Made by a program: the position numbers and the translations under genes | Assembly (NCBI GenBank): GCA_029168955.1 | Contig: JAPDOI010001760.1 | Coordinates: forward strand, 1 to 64,000 | DNA length: 64,000 nucleotides | Source: Aplectana chamaeleonis | Lineage: Eukaryota; Nematoda; Chromadorea; Rhabditida; Cosmocercidae | Reading direction: 5' to 3' | Shown: positions 55,327 to 64,000 of the stretch, piece after piece | Position numbering within the stretch: the first letter of the stretch is position 1 | How the letters are laid out: every line of letters starts with the position of its first letter | Notes under the pieces: model-generated | What the model saw: the letters and a program-made list of their open reading frames with translations, nothing else | Database searches by the model: none | Told to the model about the DNA's origin: nothing

Positions 55327-58300
55327 CTAATCAAATATGTGCTTAAACTGTTCACGCAGCACATTTTTCTGCACCTTAGCCATCGAATTTCTCGGCAGTG
55401 TTGGAAGAAAGACGACCCGTTTCGGCACCTGGAAGCCATACCTTCAATCAACTACATCTAATAAAGCGTTTTTTTTTTCATTACAAAACCAATTGCAGTG
55501 AGGCTTAACAGACTACTAAATAATCTAAATTAATTGGTACCTGAATAGCTACTAAATAGCTGAATTTGGGCAATGCAAAGCCGAGAATTTTCGGTAACTC
55601 CGCTCAAGAGCTTCGACGACCCCATCCCCTCCCCCCGATTACAAACTTGAATACAGTCGCTTTGGCTGGTTATTGATGCTTCAAACGAGGTGAGCATTCT
55701 AGACCACGCTGTAAAAGTCTATGGGCTTCGCTATCTCAACCGTTTTGTCGGCCATAATCTCTGTTTCATCCGCGCGTGGTGTACCTCGTTTACTTTCACC
55801 CCATAACAAATGCAGCAGAGCACTTTTTTTCTATCACGGGTCTCCCCGGGCAGCGGGACGAATCCGCCCCACGCTTGGCGGCCGCGTCTCTGCCTGCGTA
55901 GCCGCCGGGCCCCGCCTCCGCACGGGCCGTCAGTCTCCTCGGCGCTGCCAGCCGAGTTGGTGACAGGCGGTGAGCTCTCTCGCCGCGCCGTGATGTCAGC
56001 GAGCAGGTTGTTAGTCCCGACCAGGGATGAGCGGAGTTCCGCGTTTTGCGTTCCGAAACCCGCAGTTTCGCGCATTTTTGACATTCCGCGTTCCGCATTC
56101 CGAAAACCGGAAAAAGTGCTGCGGAATGCGAAAAAAACTCGGGTCGTCTGTGAGGGAAGAAACATAAGATAATTCCTGAATTTTTCCGCGTTTCGCGTTC
56201 CGAAAACGGCATTTCCGCGCATTTTCAGGCATTTCGCGCCCGATTTCCAAAAACCGAGAAAAAAATTTTGTTCCGAAACCCGATTTCCGAATTTTCATAT
56301 TTTTATTCCGCTCATCCCTGGTCCCGACGTTGACTCAGCGCCAACCTCGGCCGTCGTCCACTGGCGACGTATCGATCGCGGAGATCGGGATGTTTGGCGA
56401 GGCACACCTCGCGTATGAATACGCTATCACGCGGGATCTTCATTATAATACGCAAGCGATCCGGTTCCAATCAGAACAGCTCATTCCGTTCCTATAACCT
56501 CTACTATGATGGCACCTCCTTCCGCTTCTACCACGCTTTCCTGTATTTGCATTATTGCTCTTGTCATTTCTCCGTTCCGTTTCTTCGTATTGGCCTTCCT
56601 TGCAATATGCATCACTTGATGTACCGGGCAAAAGTATGAGTGAACGGATGCACCATAGTTTGCCGGTTGACACCGAGAGTTATCGACTATAGGCTACTCA
56701 GGCAATCTGGGGCGTCGACAATAGGTTGATCCGCCCACGATGAGTCACCGCTGGCCAAGGCGCCGATATTCGGCAGGGCCGTGACCCAGAGTTATGATCT
56801 GGTCGATTTCGGGCTGTTGCACAGCTAGCGCTCTATACAAGGGAAGTATACGACGCATTTTTCAGGCATGCTGCGAATGATGAAAGCGCAGCCTGTTCAA
56901 TTACCTAAGTTTGCGGTACACTGGCCCCGCCCAGCATCTGGTGGTCGTGCCTATTCGGTGGTAACCCAGTGCAGGCTAGGCGACCAGCGGCGATGCGTGT
57001 CGGTGTGCTGACCACGACGCGTGTCGGTGTGCCGACCGCAACGCGTGTCGGTGTGCAGACCGCGACTCCTGTAGGTGTGCACACTGCGACTCGTGTCGAT
57101 GTGCCAACCGCGACGCGTATCGGTGTGCCGGCCGCGACGCGTGTCGGTGTAAAGTAGTTCCTAAGCTAGATGAAGCAGTCCTGTATGATGTGAACTGCTC
57201 TAAATAGGCCGCTAAACGCGACACATCGAGTTGTTTACAGCCCGACAACAGGCGAATGTCGCTGGACAACGGGCAGGTCTCAGGCTGACGATACGCGCGA
57301 TTTGACTTGTCAACAAGGAGCGGTTTATGAGATGACAACTTATCAACCTGTTGAAGTTCAATTTCTTTCACGATTTTAAGCAGGGACCAGAAAAACTTAC
57401 CCTCACTCAAAATATCAACTGAAATATCGGGAAACTCTGTCTTTCGCCAGACAAAAGTCGCGCTGCGATCGCCGCCCGCTGCGGCAAATTATAACCCTTC
57501 TCCAAGAACTGGAGCTCACCTTGTATCCGACCAGCACATATTTTAGGGCAGAAATAATATCCCTCTCCTTTTCCTCTTCATCAACAGGATTAGTGTTATC
57601 CACACTAACCACAGCAACAACTGCTTCACCGAGATCTCTATGTGGCACACCTGAAAAATGAATTCATTTTGCCCTGAAAAGCTTTGAAAAATCAACTGAC
57701 TTGAAAATATTACCAATGATAGCTGATTCTTTCACAAACGGTAGTCTATCAATGCAATCCTCGATTTCTTTCGGATAAACATTGAATCCGCCCGTTATGA
57801 CTAGATCTTTACCACGTCCGAGAATGCGCAGAAAACCTGAAAGGACTTCTTTTTGGAGAATCTGGGTGAAAACTTGGGAACACCCGCAGAGGAGAAATGC
57901 TCGTTGGAGTGCATCTCACAAGGATTATTTCCAGGCAATTCCTTCAAAAATTGTGATGGAATTTTCTATCTGGAAACAAGGAGACCCACCATCTTCATCG
58001 AGTTCGCCCAGATCGCCAGTTATAAAGTACTTGTCATCAGTGAATTCCTGAGCTGTCTTCGTCGGATTCTTCCAGTATCCAGCAAAGAGAGATGACGATC
58101 GGATTTCAATGCCACCATTTTCATTAATCCGAAGCTAGAATACCATACTGATTTTCCTGACTAATCACATCATTGCGGAATAATGCCAGAAGGCCTGAGC
58201 AATCATTCACTCAGATTACACTAGATTCACAACGAGCGCGTCCTGCGTCGCGTTGACTTCTGGCCACGAAGATAGGGGTATATAGACAAAGTGGCGAATT

Positions 58301-61002
58301 CCAAGGAAATGAAATTTTCCAGAACCACTTTTTGACGTAGAGCTCAAATCTGTCCCTCAAGTAAGCGGTACGTTTCTCGAAACATTGATATAAACTCATC
58401 TTAGCAGGTCATGATGGCTAAATGACACTTGAAACTTACCGCAACCTGCCTTAATTTTCCGAGGAAAAAAAGGCGAATATCATGATCGAGCTCATCGCTC
58501 CAAATAATCGATCTAGACAATGTTCAGCAAAAATTTTCAAATTCCGTTGGCCCAAAATCGGACAGTGGAACCGAAATTGGAAAACATTCCGAATTTCGGT
58601 CACTATAGGGGTCGGAATTTCATCCCGCCAAACATTGCCTTAGACCCAGGGGTTTTCGATGATGCTGAATCGGTTGGCGTTTACCATTTGTCTCCTAATA
58701 TCACGCGAAGTTCGGAACCGCTGAAATTGGGGTATGTCGTACAATTTTGCAACGCACTGTATATTCGTAGTTATCCCGACCACTTTGGCGAGGGGGTGTG
58801 CCGCCTTCAAATCAAGCGGCGAAAGCATGATGGACGAGTTGCCCACGGCTTGCGATTCTCGTCATTTACAACAGATGTATGCTAGTGAACCTGAAGGAGG
58901 AGAGAGACCAAGAATGAAGAAAGAAACGAGGTGAATGATTGAAGACCATCATTGCTCATACCGGCACTGGTAGGCTCAAAAGGTCGTCTTGTCTACTTCA
59001 CAATTATGAGAAAATCTCAAATTTCGTCCCTGAGGTTTGAGTGTGTCATAGGTTCGTTGGGGTGGAGACAGCGGTCCGAGAGGTGAAGGTTGTCTAGGAT
59101 ACCAGAGTGAGGAATGGTGAAGGTTCCCTATAGACTTGCAACTTCAAAATTTGACGTTTTCTCAATCCTCTTTTTTGCATTCAGCATATTTTTTATCATT
59201 AATTTTGAAACATTTTTTTCGTTCGCTGACCTCCTTTTGAAATTCACTATTCTTAATGAAGGGATCGGCCTGGGTCATGAAAAATTTCCTTTAAGCTGTC
59301 TGGGAGTCAAAATTTTCTCGGAAAATTTTTCCGAGCGATTTTTGAAAAACTACCCGTTCTTTGCTCAAACAATTTTTGCCACTCAAGACGAACCTTTGAA
59401 TGGAGCTGTTTCTTAATTCTCCATGGAATTTTGCGTCGAATAATGTTTTCAATTTGTCTTAAATACGTTTCTAATCTCTCAGCCAATTTTAATTAATGAA
59501 ATAACGTTTCTTGCACTAAAAGCAATCAGCTTTTCGCCCACAACTTTTTTACCCTGGAAGATAGCCCTTTGGTGAAGGTTGTTCTCGGAATTCCCACAAA
59601 ATTCTCCATCGAATAGAGTTTTCATTTAGGAAAAATACGTTCCCCTTCTACCAGCCGATTTCCGTTCATGAAGTGCATCTTTTTACCTGAAATTATCGGT
59701 TTTTCGTCCATAACTTTTTGTACTTGGAGATAGACCTCTGGTGAAGGCTGTTTTCGGAATCACGATGGATCTCTGGTTCGACTAGTGTTTCAAGTTTGAA
59801 AGAATATTTTCTCGATCCTTCGGCCTAATTCGTTTTACGAAACACCGGTTTTCTCGCCTATACCTCTTTACCCGTTGGAGATAGGGTCCTGGTGAAGGTT
59901 GTTTTTGAAATCTGCGTAAAATTCTGCGTCGAATGATATATCGGGTTCCTAACTTTGTTTGCTCCATAAGTCAGCCAGGTCGGTGGAGCCGAGCCCCGTG
60001 TTAACTCCAGTTGAAATCTGCGTCTCTCATTCAAACCATAGAGGCGAGAACACCTCATGGAGATAACTATGGAGCTCTGCTCCACCTACCTGGCTGGCTC
60101 AAGGAGCAAGCAAAGTTTGGAACCCGATATATCATTCGACGCAGAATTGTACGCAGATTTCAAAACAACCTTCACCAAAACCCATTCTTCAACGGTTGAA
60201 GAGTTATAGGCGAAAAACTGGTGTCTCGTAAAACGAATTAGGCCGAAGGATCGAGAAAATATTCTTTCAAACTTGAAACACCAGTCGACGCAGAATTCCA
60301 TCATGATTCCAAAACAACCTCCATCAAAGATCTGTCTCCAAGCACAAAAGTTATGACCGAAAAACCGGCAGTGACACCCACCCAATCTTGAAAATGACTT
60401 GCATGAGTGTTGGGTCACTTTCCTTCTTTTCGGGGCGTTCACCGATTGTCACCGGTTTTCCCAATGGTGGAGGTTCTCCACTTCACCTGCCTAGGGGTGA
60501 AGGTTGGTGGAGTACATGGCTCCACCCAACGAAGCTATAGTCTTTAGGACGCCTGCAAGTCCATTCGACGCACATATGGAGGGCAGATTCGGATTCTATG
60601 CCGGAATCAGGTTCCGGAAAATCGTACTTTGTTTGGGAAGACCACTTTGTCTATGTACCCCTTCCTTGTGAATGCTCATACACTCCCACACGAATCCGCC
60701 ACATCATGATTTTCATACTTTGGTATCTCCGATGGGCTTTCCAACACTGCCAGGCCGGCGATCGTCGTAAAGATTTGAACAGATGACTTGTGCTAGAAGA
60801 ATTTGTTTGGATTCAAATGACCTCCATATACTACAATAACAAATACGTACCTTCAGTCATGCCATAGCGTTCCAAAATAACATGACCGGTCTTCGACTTG
60901 AAATCCTCCCAAACTGGAGTTGACAACGGTGCACTGCCACTAACAAAAAGTCGCAACCGCTTCAGAAGTTCCTTATTGAAGTCTGGACACGCCAGCAAAC
61001 GG
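55327..61002 (-). CDS. Malonyl/acyl-CoA synthetase-like gene (ANL), 3' part
   Basis: Exons on the minus strand with phase-compatible GT/AG junctions: 61002-60851 (RLLACPDFNKE, RLFVSGSAPLSTPVW, ILERYGMTE), a short exon ending at 58440 (start unresolved), 58134-57990 (ENGGIEIRSSSLFAGYWKNP, YFITGDLGELDEDG), 57836-57714 (LGRGKDLVITGGFNVYPKEI), 57650-57520 (VPHRDLGEAVVAVVSVDNTN) and 55428-55327 (VPKRVVFLPTLPRNSMAKVQ, then KNVLRE, stop TAG at 55327-55329). These are ANL motifs A4-A10. The GRGKDLVITGG-..-NVYPKE signature is typical of malonyl-CoA synthetases (ACSF3/MatB type), which activate a carboxylate with ATP and transfer it to CoA. The terminal MGK is MAK here, with the catalytic Lys kept. Introns reach 2.1-2.4 kb and are filled with repeats. 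N-terminal exons are not seen up to 64 kb. Confidence 0.85.
56022..56320. mobile_element. hAT-like MITE with perfect 8-bp TSD
   Basis: Ends CAGGGATGAGCGGA and TCCGCTCATCCCTG are perfect inverted repeats. GTCCCGAC directly flanks both sides (56014-56021 and 56321-56328). The 8-bp duplication and CAGGG terminus fit hAT. The interior consists of degenerate TTCCGCGTTTCGCGTTCCGA words. It lies in the last intron of the ANL gene. Confidence 0.9.
56990..57157. repeat. 24-bp minisatellite (~7 units)
   Basis: Units of the type GCGACGCGTGTCGGTGTGCC plus GACC repeat about seven times with point differences. Open on the plus strand as an 8-residue repeat (TRVGVPTA), but it is intronic to the ANL gene, so unlikely to be coding. 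Confidence 0.8.
58820..58960. repeat. TTAA-MITE interior remnant
   Basis: GATGGACGAGTTGCCCACGG, ACAGATGTATGCTAGTGAAC and GAGAGACCAAGAATGAAG parallel the interior of MITE copy 1 (GGTGGACGAGTTGTCCGAGG ... GCCGATGTATGCGAGCTGAC ... AGAATGAAGGGAAGAACGG). Ends are missing. It lies inside the large ANL intron. Confidence 0.55.
59376..60375. repeat. ~160-bp tandem units ending in a large inverted repeat
   Basis: Diverged direct repeats (units around 59418, 59577, 59737, 59897) share GATAG-CCCTTTGGTGAAGG, TTTTCGGAAT, TTCTGCGTCGAAT and TTTCG-CCATAACTTTT. From about 59690, two units are mirrored after a centre near 60035, giving ~290-bp inverted arms to 60375 (for example TCGATCCTTCGGCCTAATTC against GAATTAGGCCGAAGGATCGA). 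All within an ANL intron. Confidence 0.75.
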
Positions 61003-61310
61003 CTGGAAATTGAAAAAAAAGATCTAAGACAAAGTCTGTTCCAACGGCACTGGCTTCTCAGTCAGAAGCGGGCGAAGCCGCGAGCGGTTCCAGAGAAAGC
61101 CTGCCATGTCTTTCATCCAGAAGCAGCCCGGAAATCCCTTTACGGCCAGAATCGTGGAATCGAAGCATCGCGTAAACTGGATGCTGTCCCGATAGAAATT
61201 TATTAAACGGTTATGCTCTAAATGGGATTAACCGATAAAATCGACTCTCGAATGGCCGATCAGATAATTTAGACCAAGGAAATCAAAAAACTAACGAATT
61301 TTGGATAGCG
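61003..61310. other. Putative intron sequence
   Basis: Immediately upstream (minus strand) of the ANL exon 61002-60851, after an acceptor TTCAATTTCCAG. Frames here do not show ANL motifs, so the preceding exon is not located. Confidence 0.4.
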
Positions 61311-61756
61311 TTAAAGGCAGTGTCCACGATAAAAATCGCTTTCGAGTTTCCACCAGAAAACGAAGGTTTGGAGTCTGACTGTATCATCAGTGAAGAAAGA
61401 ATCATGAAAAACGCTGCGAAACATCCAAAATCAGCTCTTCCTTTTGAAAGCCATATTTCAACGGTGGATGAGTTGCGCGGGCATGGGCCTGAACTAGACA
61501 GCGTGCGCAAATGCGACCCAATGCTAAAATTCAGCCGCGCTCGCGCTCCAATGCTAATGTAGAAGCGGACCAAACTGTTCCTATTAAAAGTCGACCGCGA
61601 GCGGAAGGGCCATCGCGAGCGGAATTCGGAGCCGTATGGAGCTCTTTCGGGCTCGTTTTCTTTCGTTCTTTCGACCCCACTGTTCCAGTGAGACCCTAAA
61701 CTTTCGATTTCCGGCCAAAAACCGAGGACGAAAATTATCGTGGACACTGCCTTTAA
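61311..61756. mobile_element. TTAA-flanked MITE, copy 4
   Basis: TTAA at 61311-61314 and 61753-61756. TIRs are TTAAAGGCAGTGTCCACGAT and ATCGTGGACACTGCCTTTAA, 20 bp perfect. The interior differs from copies 1-3, so this is a different subfamily sharing termini. A 163-codon minus frame across it is rejected as a gene. Confidence 0.9.
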
Positions 61757-62927
61757 ACCTTTGAAAGGGCTCAAGATCCATTTTATATAATCTTGATCTC
61801 TTTCTAACCGATCGAAAAATCCGACTCTTCGATTTCTATGTTACAGGAACTTAAATAGTATTACAGATTTGAAATTTTGTCAGATCGTTGTTTCAGCCAA
61901 TCCGGACTTCACAACATCGAGACGGATCAAATATTCGTTCAATACCCAACCTGATTTCGGAAAGTGATCCTAACGGACGGACTGAGCAGTGTACCTACAT
62001 TCCTTAAAATGATACTGCAGCAGCTACCACACATAGAATTGTATCACTCAAGAAAGATTATAGGAACATCGAATAATCGACTATTCAAAATTCCTTCAAC
62101 TCGAGAAATCGATTTTCACTTTGAAGGCAGTGAACACGCTAAAAAACCGTATTCTAGTTTTCGCTGTTTTTGAGAAGGTGAGTCCACTAAGCAGATGGTA
62201 ATAGGGAAAAGTCTTCCCAGAACACTCAAATGCCGCAGAAAAAAGCGTTTAAATGAATCTCTGAAGAATCTTATTATGCCTGCTGGGTGTGTTTAGGGAG
62301 ACTGCAGACAAAGCGTCCAACCTGACGTCGGAAATGGTTTTGCGCTACAAAACTCTTACTAGGGCTTGCCTTACATTTGCCGTCGGTTTTTATAAAACCA
62401 TGTGTTGATAGTTGTGGGTATGGGACACAGAATTGATAATCCGTTTTTCAAATCCCCTAAATGCCTCAGAGGTTTACAGGAGATCCCCAAAGTGGGCATT
62501 TTCGTAGATTTGTGGACAGAAGAGGGGTACACCCACTTCCGCTCCCACCTCTAGCTGTTCATCGCTTACTTCAACAGCTCGGTTTTTTCTCTTCACTAAC
62601 CCCCTTAAATCGGTTTAAATACGTTGGGAATATGATTTTATCGAAATCAGATTCAACGAAACAACGAACATTTACACATTTCATTTACTGAGAAAGAGTG
62701 GATAGAGTTGGTCGATTAGACAATGGTCACCCACAGAACGAGATGCTGCTGTTCTTATCATGAAAGAGATGAACATACTAAAAGACGGCTTGAAGGACTT
62801 GCAATTCAAAATATAGAGTTTTAGAACGCTCATAAAGATGCTAGATGGCGTCACAGAACGATCCCAGGAACACAAAACCGGCAATCTAGCGTTGGACTCC
62901 CCATGTCTTGAGGTTGAAATTCAAGGT
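61757..62927. other. No gene; lone MITE-like end
   Basis: GAAGGCAGTGAACACGC at about 62123 resembles one TTAA-MITE terminus without a partner. No ANL N-terminal exon or other gene was recognised. Confidence 0.4.
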
Positions 62928-63483
62928 TTAAAGGCAGTGGTCACGATGAAAAACGTTATCGAAAAAATTACAAAAATCAGCTTAGATCAAAAACAGCTGA
63001 AAAACTATGAAGGTAGTGAGGTGAAAAAAGGGCTAGAAATAGAGATTCTAAGGCCCAAAAATGCCAGTTCGTGCACACGTGCACAGCGATGACGAAAAAG
63101 ATCGCCGTCTCATGCCGAGCAGCCAAAAATCATCGACATTCAGAGAAAGAAATAAATGCTAATTTACCTAATAAAAGCAGTTGAGCAATGAAAGAAAGCA
63201 CTCCAGTCAATGTTTTTGACTAGATGTGTACATAAATCCGAAGGTTCATTTATTGAAATTCATTTTCAAGGCAGCTGATGTTCTTGATATAAGAGGTCAT
63301 CGATGCCGATGATTCAGAGTGGGCTCGTCCACCAACAAAATACAAGAAAGTTCAGGCTTGAAGTTTGGCCCAAAACAGTGCTTTTTTCGCGATTTTTTCT
63401 TATAGGTCATACTACTCGAGACCCAGAAAAGGGTTTAGAGGGTAAAGACGACAGGCATATTTGATCGCGACCACTGCCTTTAA
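62928..63483. mobile_element. TTAA-flanked MITE, copy 5
   Basis: TTAA at 62928-62931 and 63480-63483. TIRs are TTAAAGGCAGTGGTCACGAT and ATCGCGACCACTGCCTTTAA with one mismatch. Interior unlike copies 1-3; 556 bp, non-coding. Confidence 0.85.
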
Positions 63484-64000
63484 GACTCCAATCCGGGTAT
63501 CTAACAGCTTACTCTGTTCAAGATAGAATATTTGAATCCTTCCGCAAGTTTCAAAGTATTCCATGGGGTAATCGAAGTTCAAATCCGCTTTGGCAAATTA
63601 ACCTGTATTGAGAGCAGGGCTGGGCACACGTCCGGCATGAAGATTCTGAATATGCATCCCCCCTTAGCTCAGCAATTTTTAGGGAACCCCCTATGGGAAA
63701 TCGAAATCGGCCGTTTTCCGAGAAGGCGAGCACAACAGCCATGATTTTTTGACTTCCTGATTTTGATGAACAAGAATTAAAAAACATTGAATAGAGAAAC
63801 TTCCGAAAATGTCAACAAAAAGGTATTGTAATTACTAAACTTAAAAACAATCCCATGAGGAAAGTTTGTTAGTAAGACGGTAAGTATGGACAAAAGATAA
63901 AACAATTTTCTTTTCAAAACAACTTAACAATTACAAACAACAACAGAACTAATACTACTGCAATAATTAATGTTTTCTATCGAATGTTTTCTTGAACCTA
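63484..64000. other. No recognisable gene
   Basis: AT-rich sequence with short frames on both strands (63532-63787); no motif. Confidence 0.4.

Noticed and set aside
55731..56222. 163-codon minus-strand frame
   Set aside because: Made of GC-rich intron sequence and the hAT MITE interior.
61283..61774. 163-codon minus-strand frame
   Set aside because: Coincides with MITE copy 4, beginning and ending at its borders.

Overview
The window looks like repeat-rich nuclear DNA of a nematode, probably a rhabditid. Three lines of evidence support this. There are relics of the cellular RNA-dependent RNA polymerase family used in nematode RNAi (EGO-1/RRF-1 type). There is a Ty3/gypsy LTR element. One split gene has short exons, GT donors and pyrimidine-rich ...TTNCAG acceptors. 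No prokaryotic operon structure, rRNA or CRISPR array is present. The organism call is an inference; no search was run.

Layout. (1) 1-23 kb is almost gene-free and made of inverted-repeat elements, MITEs, minisatellites and retroelement relics: a retropepsin fragment near 5 kb, a gag-like fragment near 7 kb, a Penelope-like reverse transcriptase near 12.7 kb and an RTE-type endonuclease near 14.7 kb. (2) 23.5-25.9 kb, 38.9-41.8 kb and 43.8-45.0 kb carry three related, same-strand, degraded copies of the C-terminal catalytic half of a cellular RdRP. The first two are also preceded by the same tRNA-Gly-like sequence and share a longer duplicated segment. (3) 28,759-38,137 is a complete young Ty3/gypsy element with 562/563-bp LTRs differing by one base, a CCTG target-site duplication, primer-binding site, gag, protease, RT, RNase H, integrase, an unusual post-integrase domain and a purine tract. 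Its frames are broken by about ten lesions, mostly single-base indels. (4) 45-54 kb is again a mosaic of foldback and tandem repeats. (5) 51.6-61.0 kb, minus strand, carries exons of an acyl-CoA/malonyl-CoA synthetase-like (ANL family) gene. Middle-to-C-terminal exons lie at 61.0-55.3 kb with repeat-stuffed introns, and two N-terminal-type exons lie downstream at 51.9-51.6 kb, so either two tandem copies exist or the locus is rearranged.

At least five copies of a TTAA-flanked MITE (ends TTAAAGGCAGTG...CACTGCCTTTAA), a hAT-like MITE with a perfect 8-bp target duplication, a TA-flanked MITE and many foldback elements fill the rest. The genes do not form a pathway together. The window is best read as one metabolic gene and several RdRP relics embedded in transposons.

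The observations most worth follow-up are the covarying hairpin array and duplicated primer-binding site in the gypsy leader, its SGNH-like post-integrase domain, the RdRP fragment family (one copy keeps the DLDGD catalytic motif), and the permuted ANL exons.
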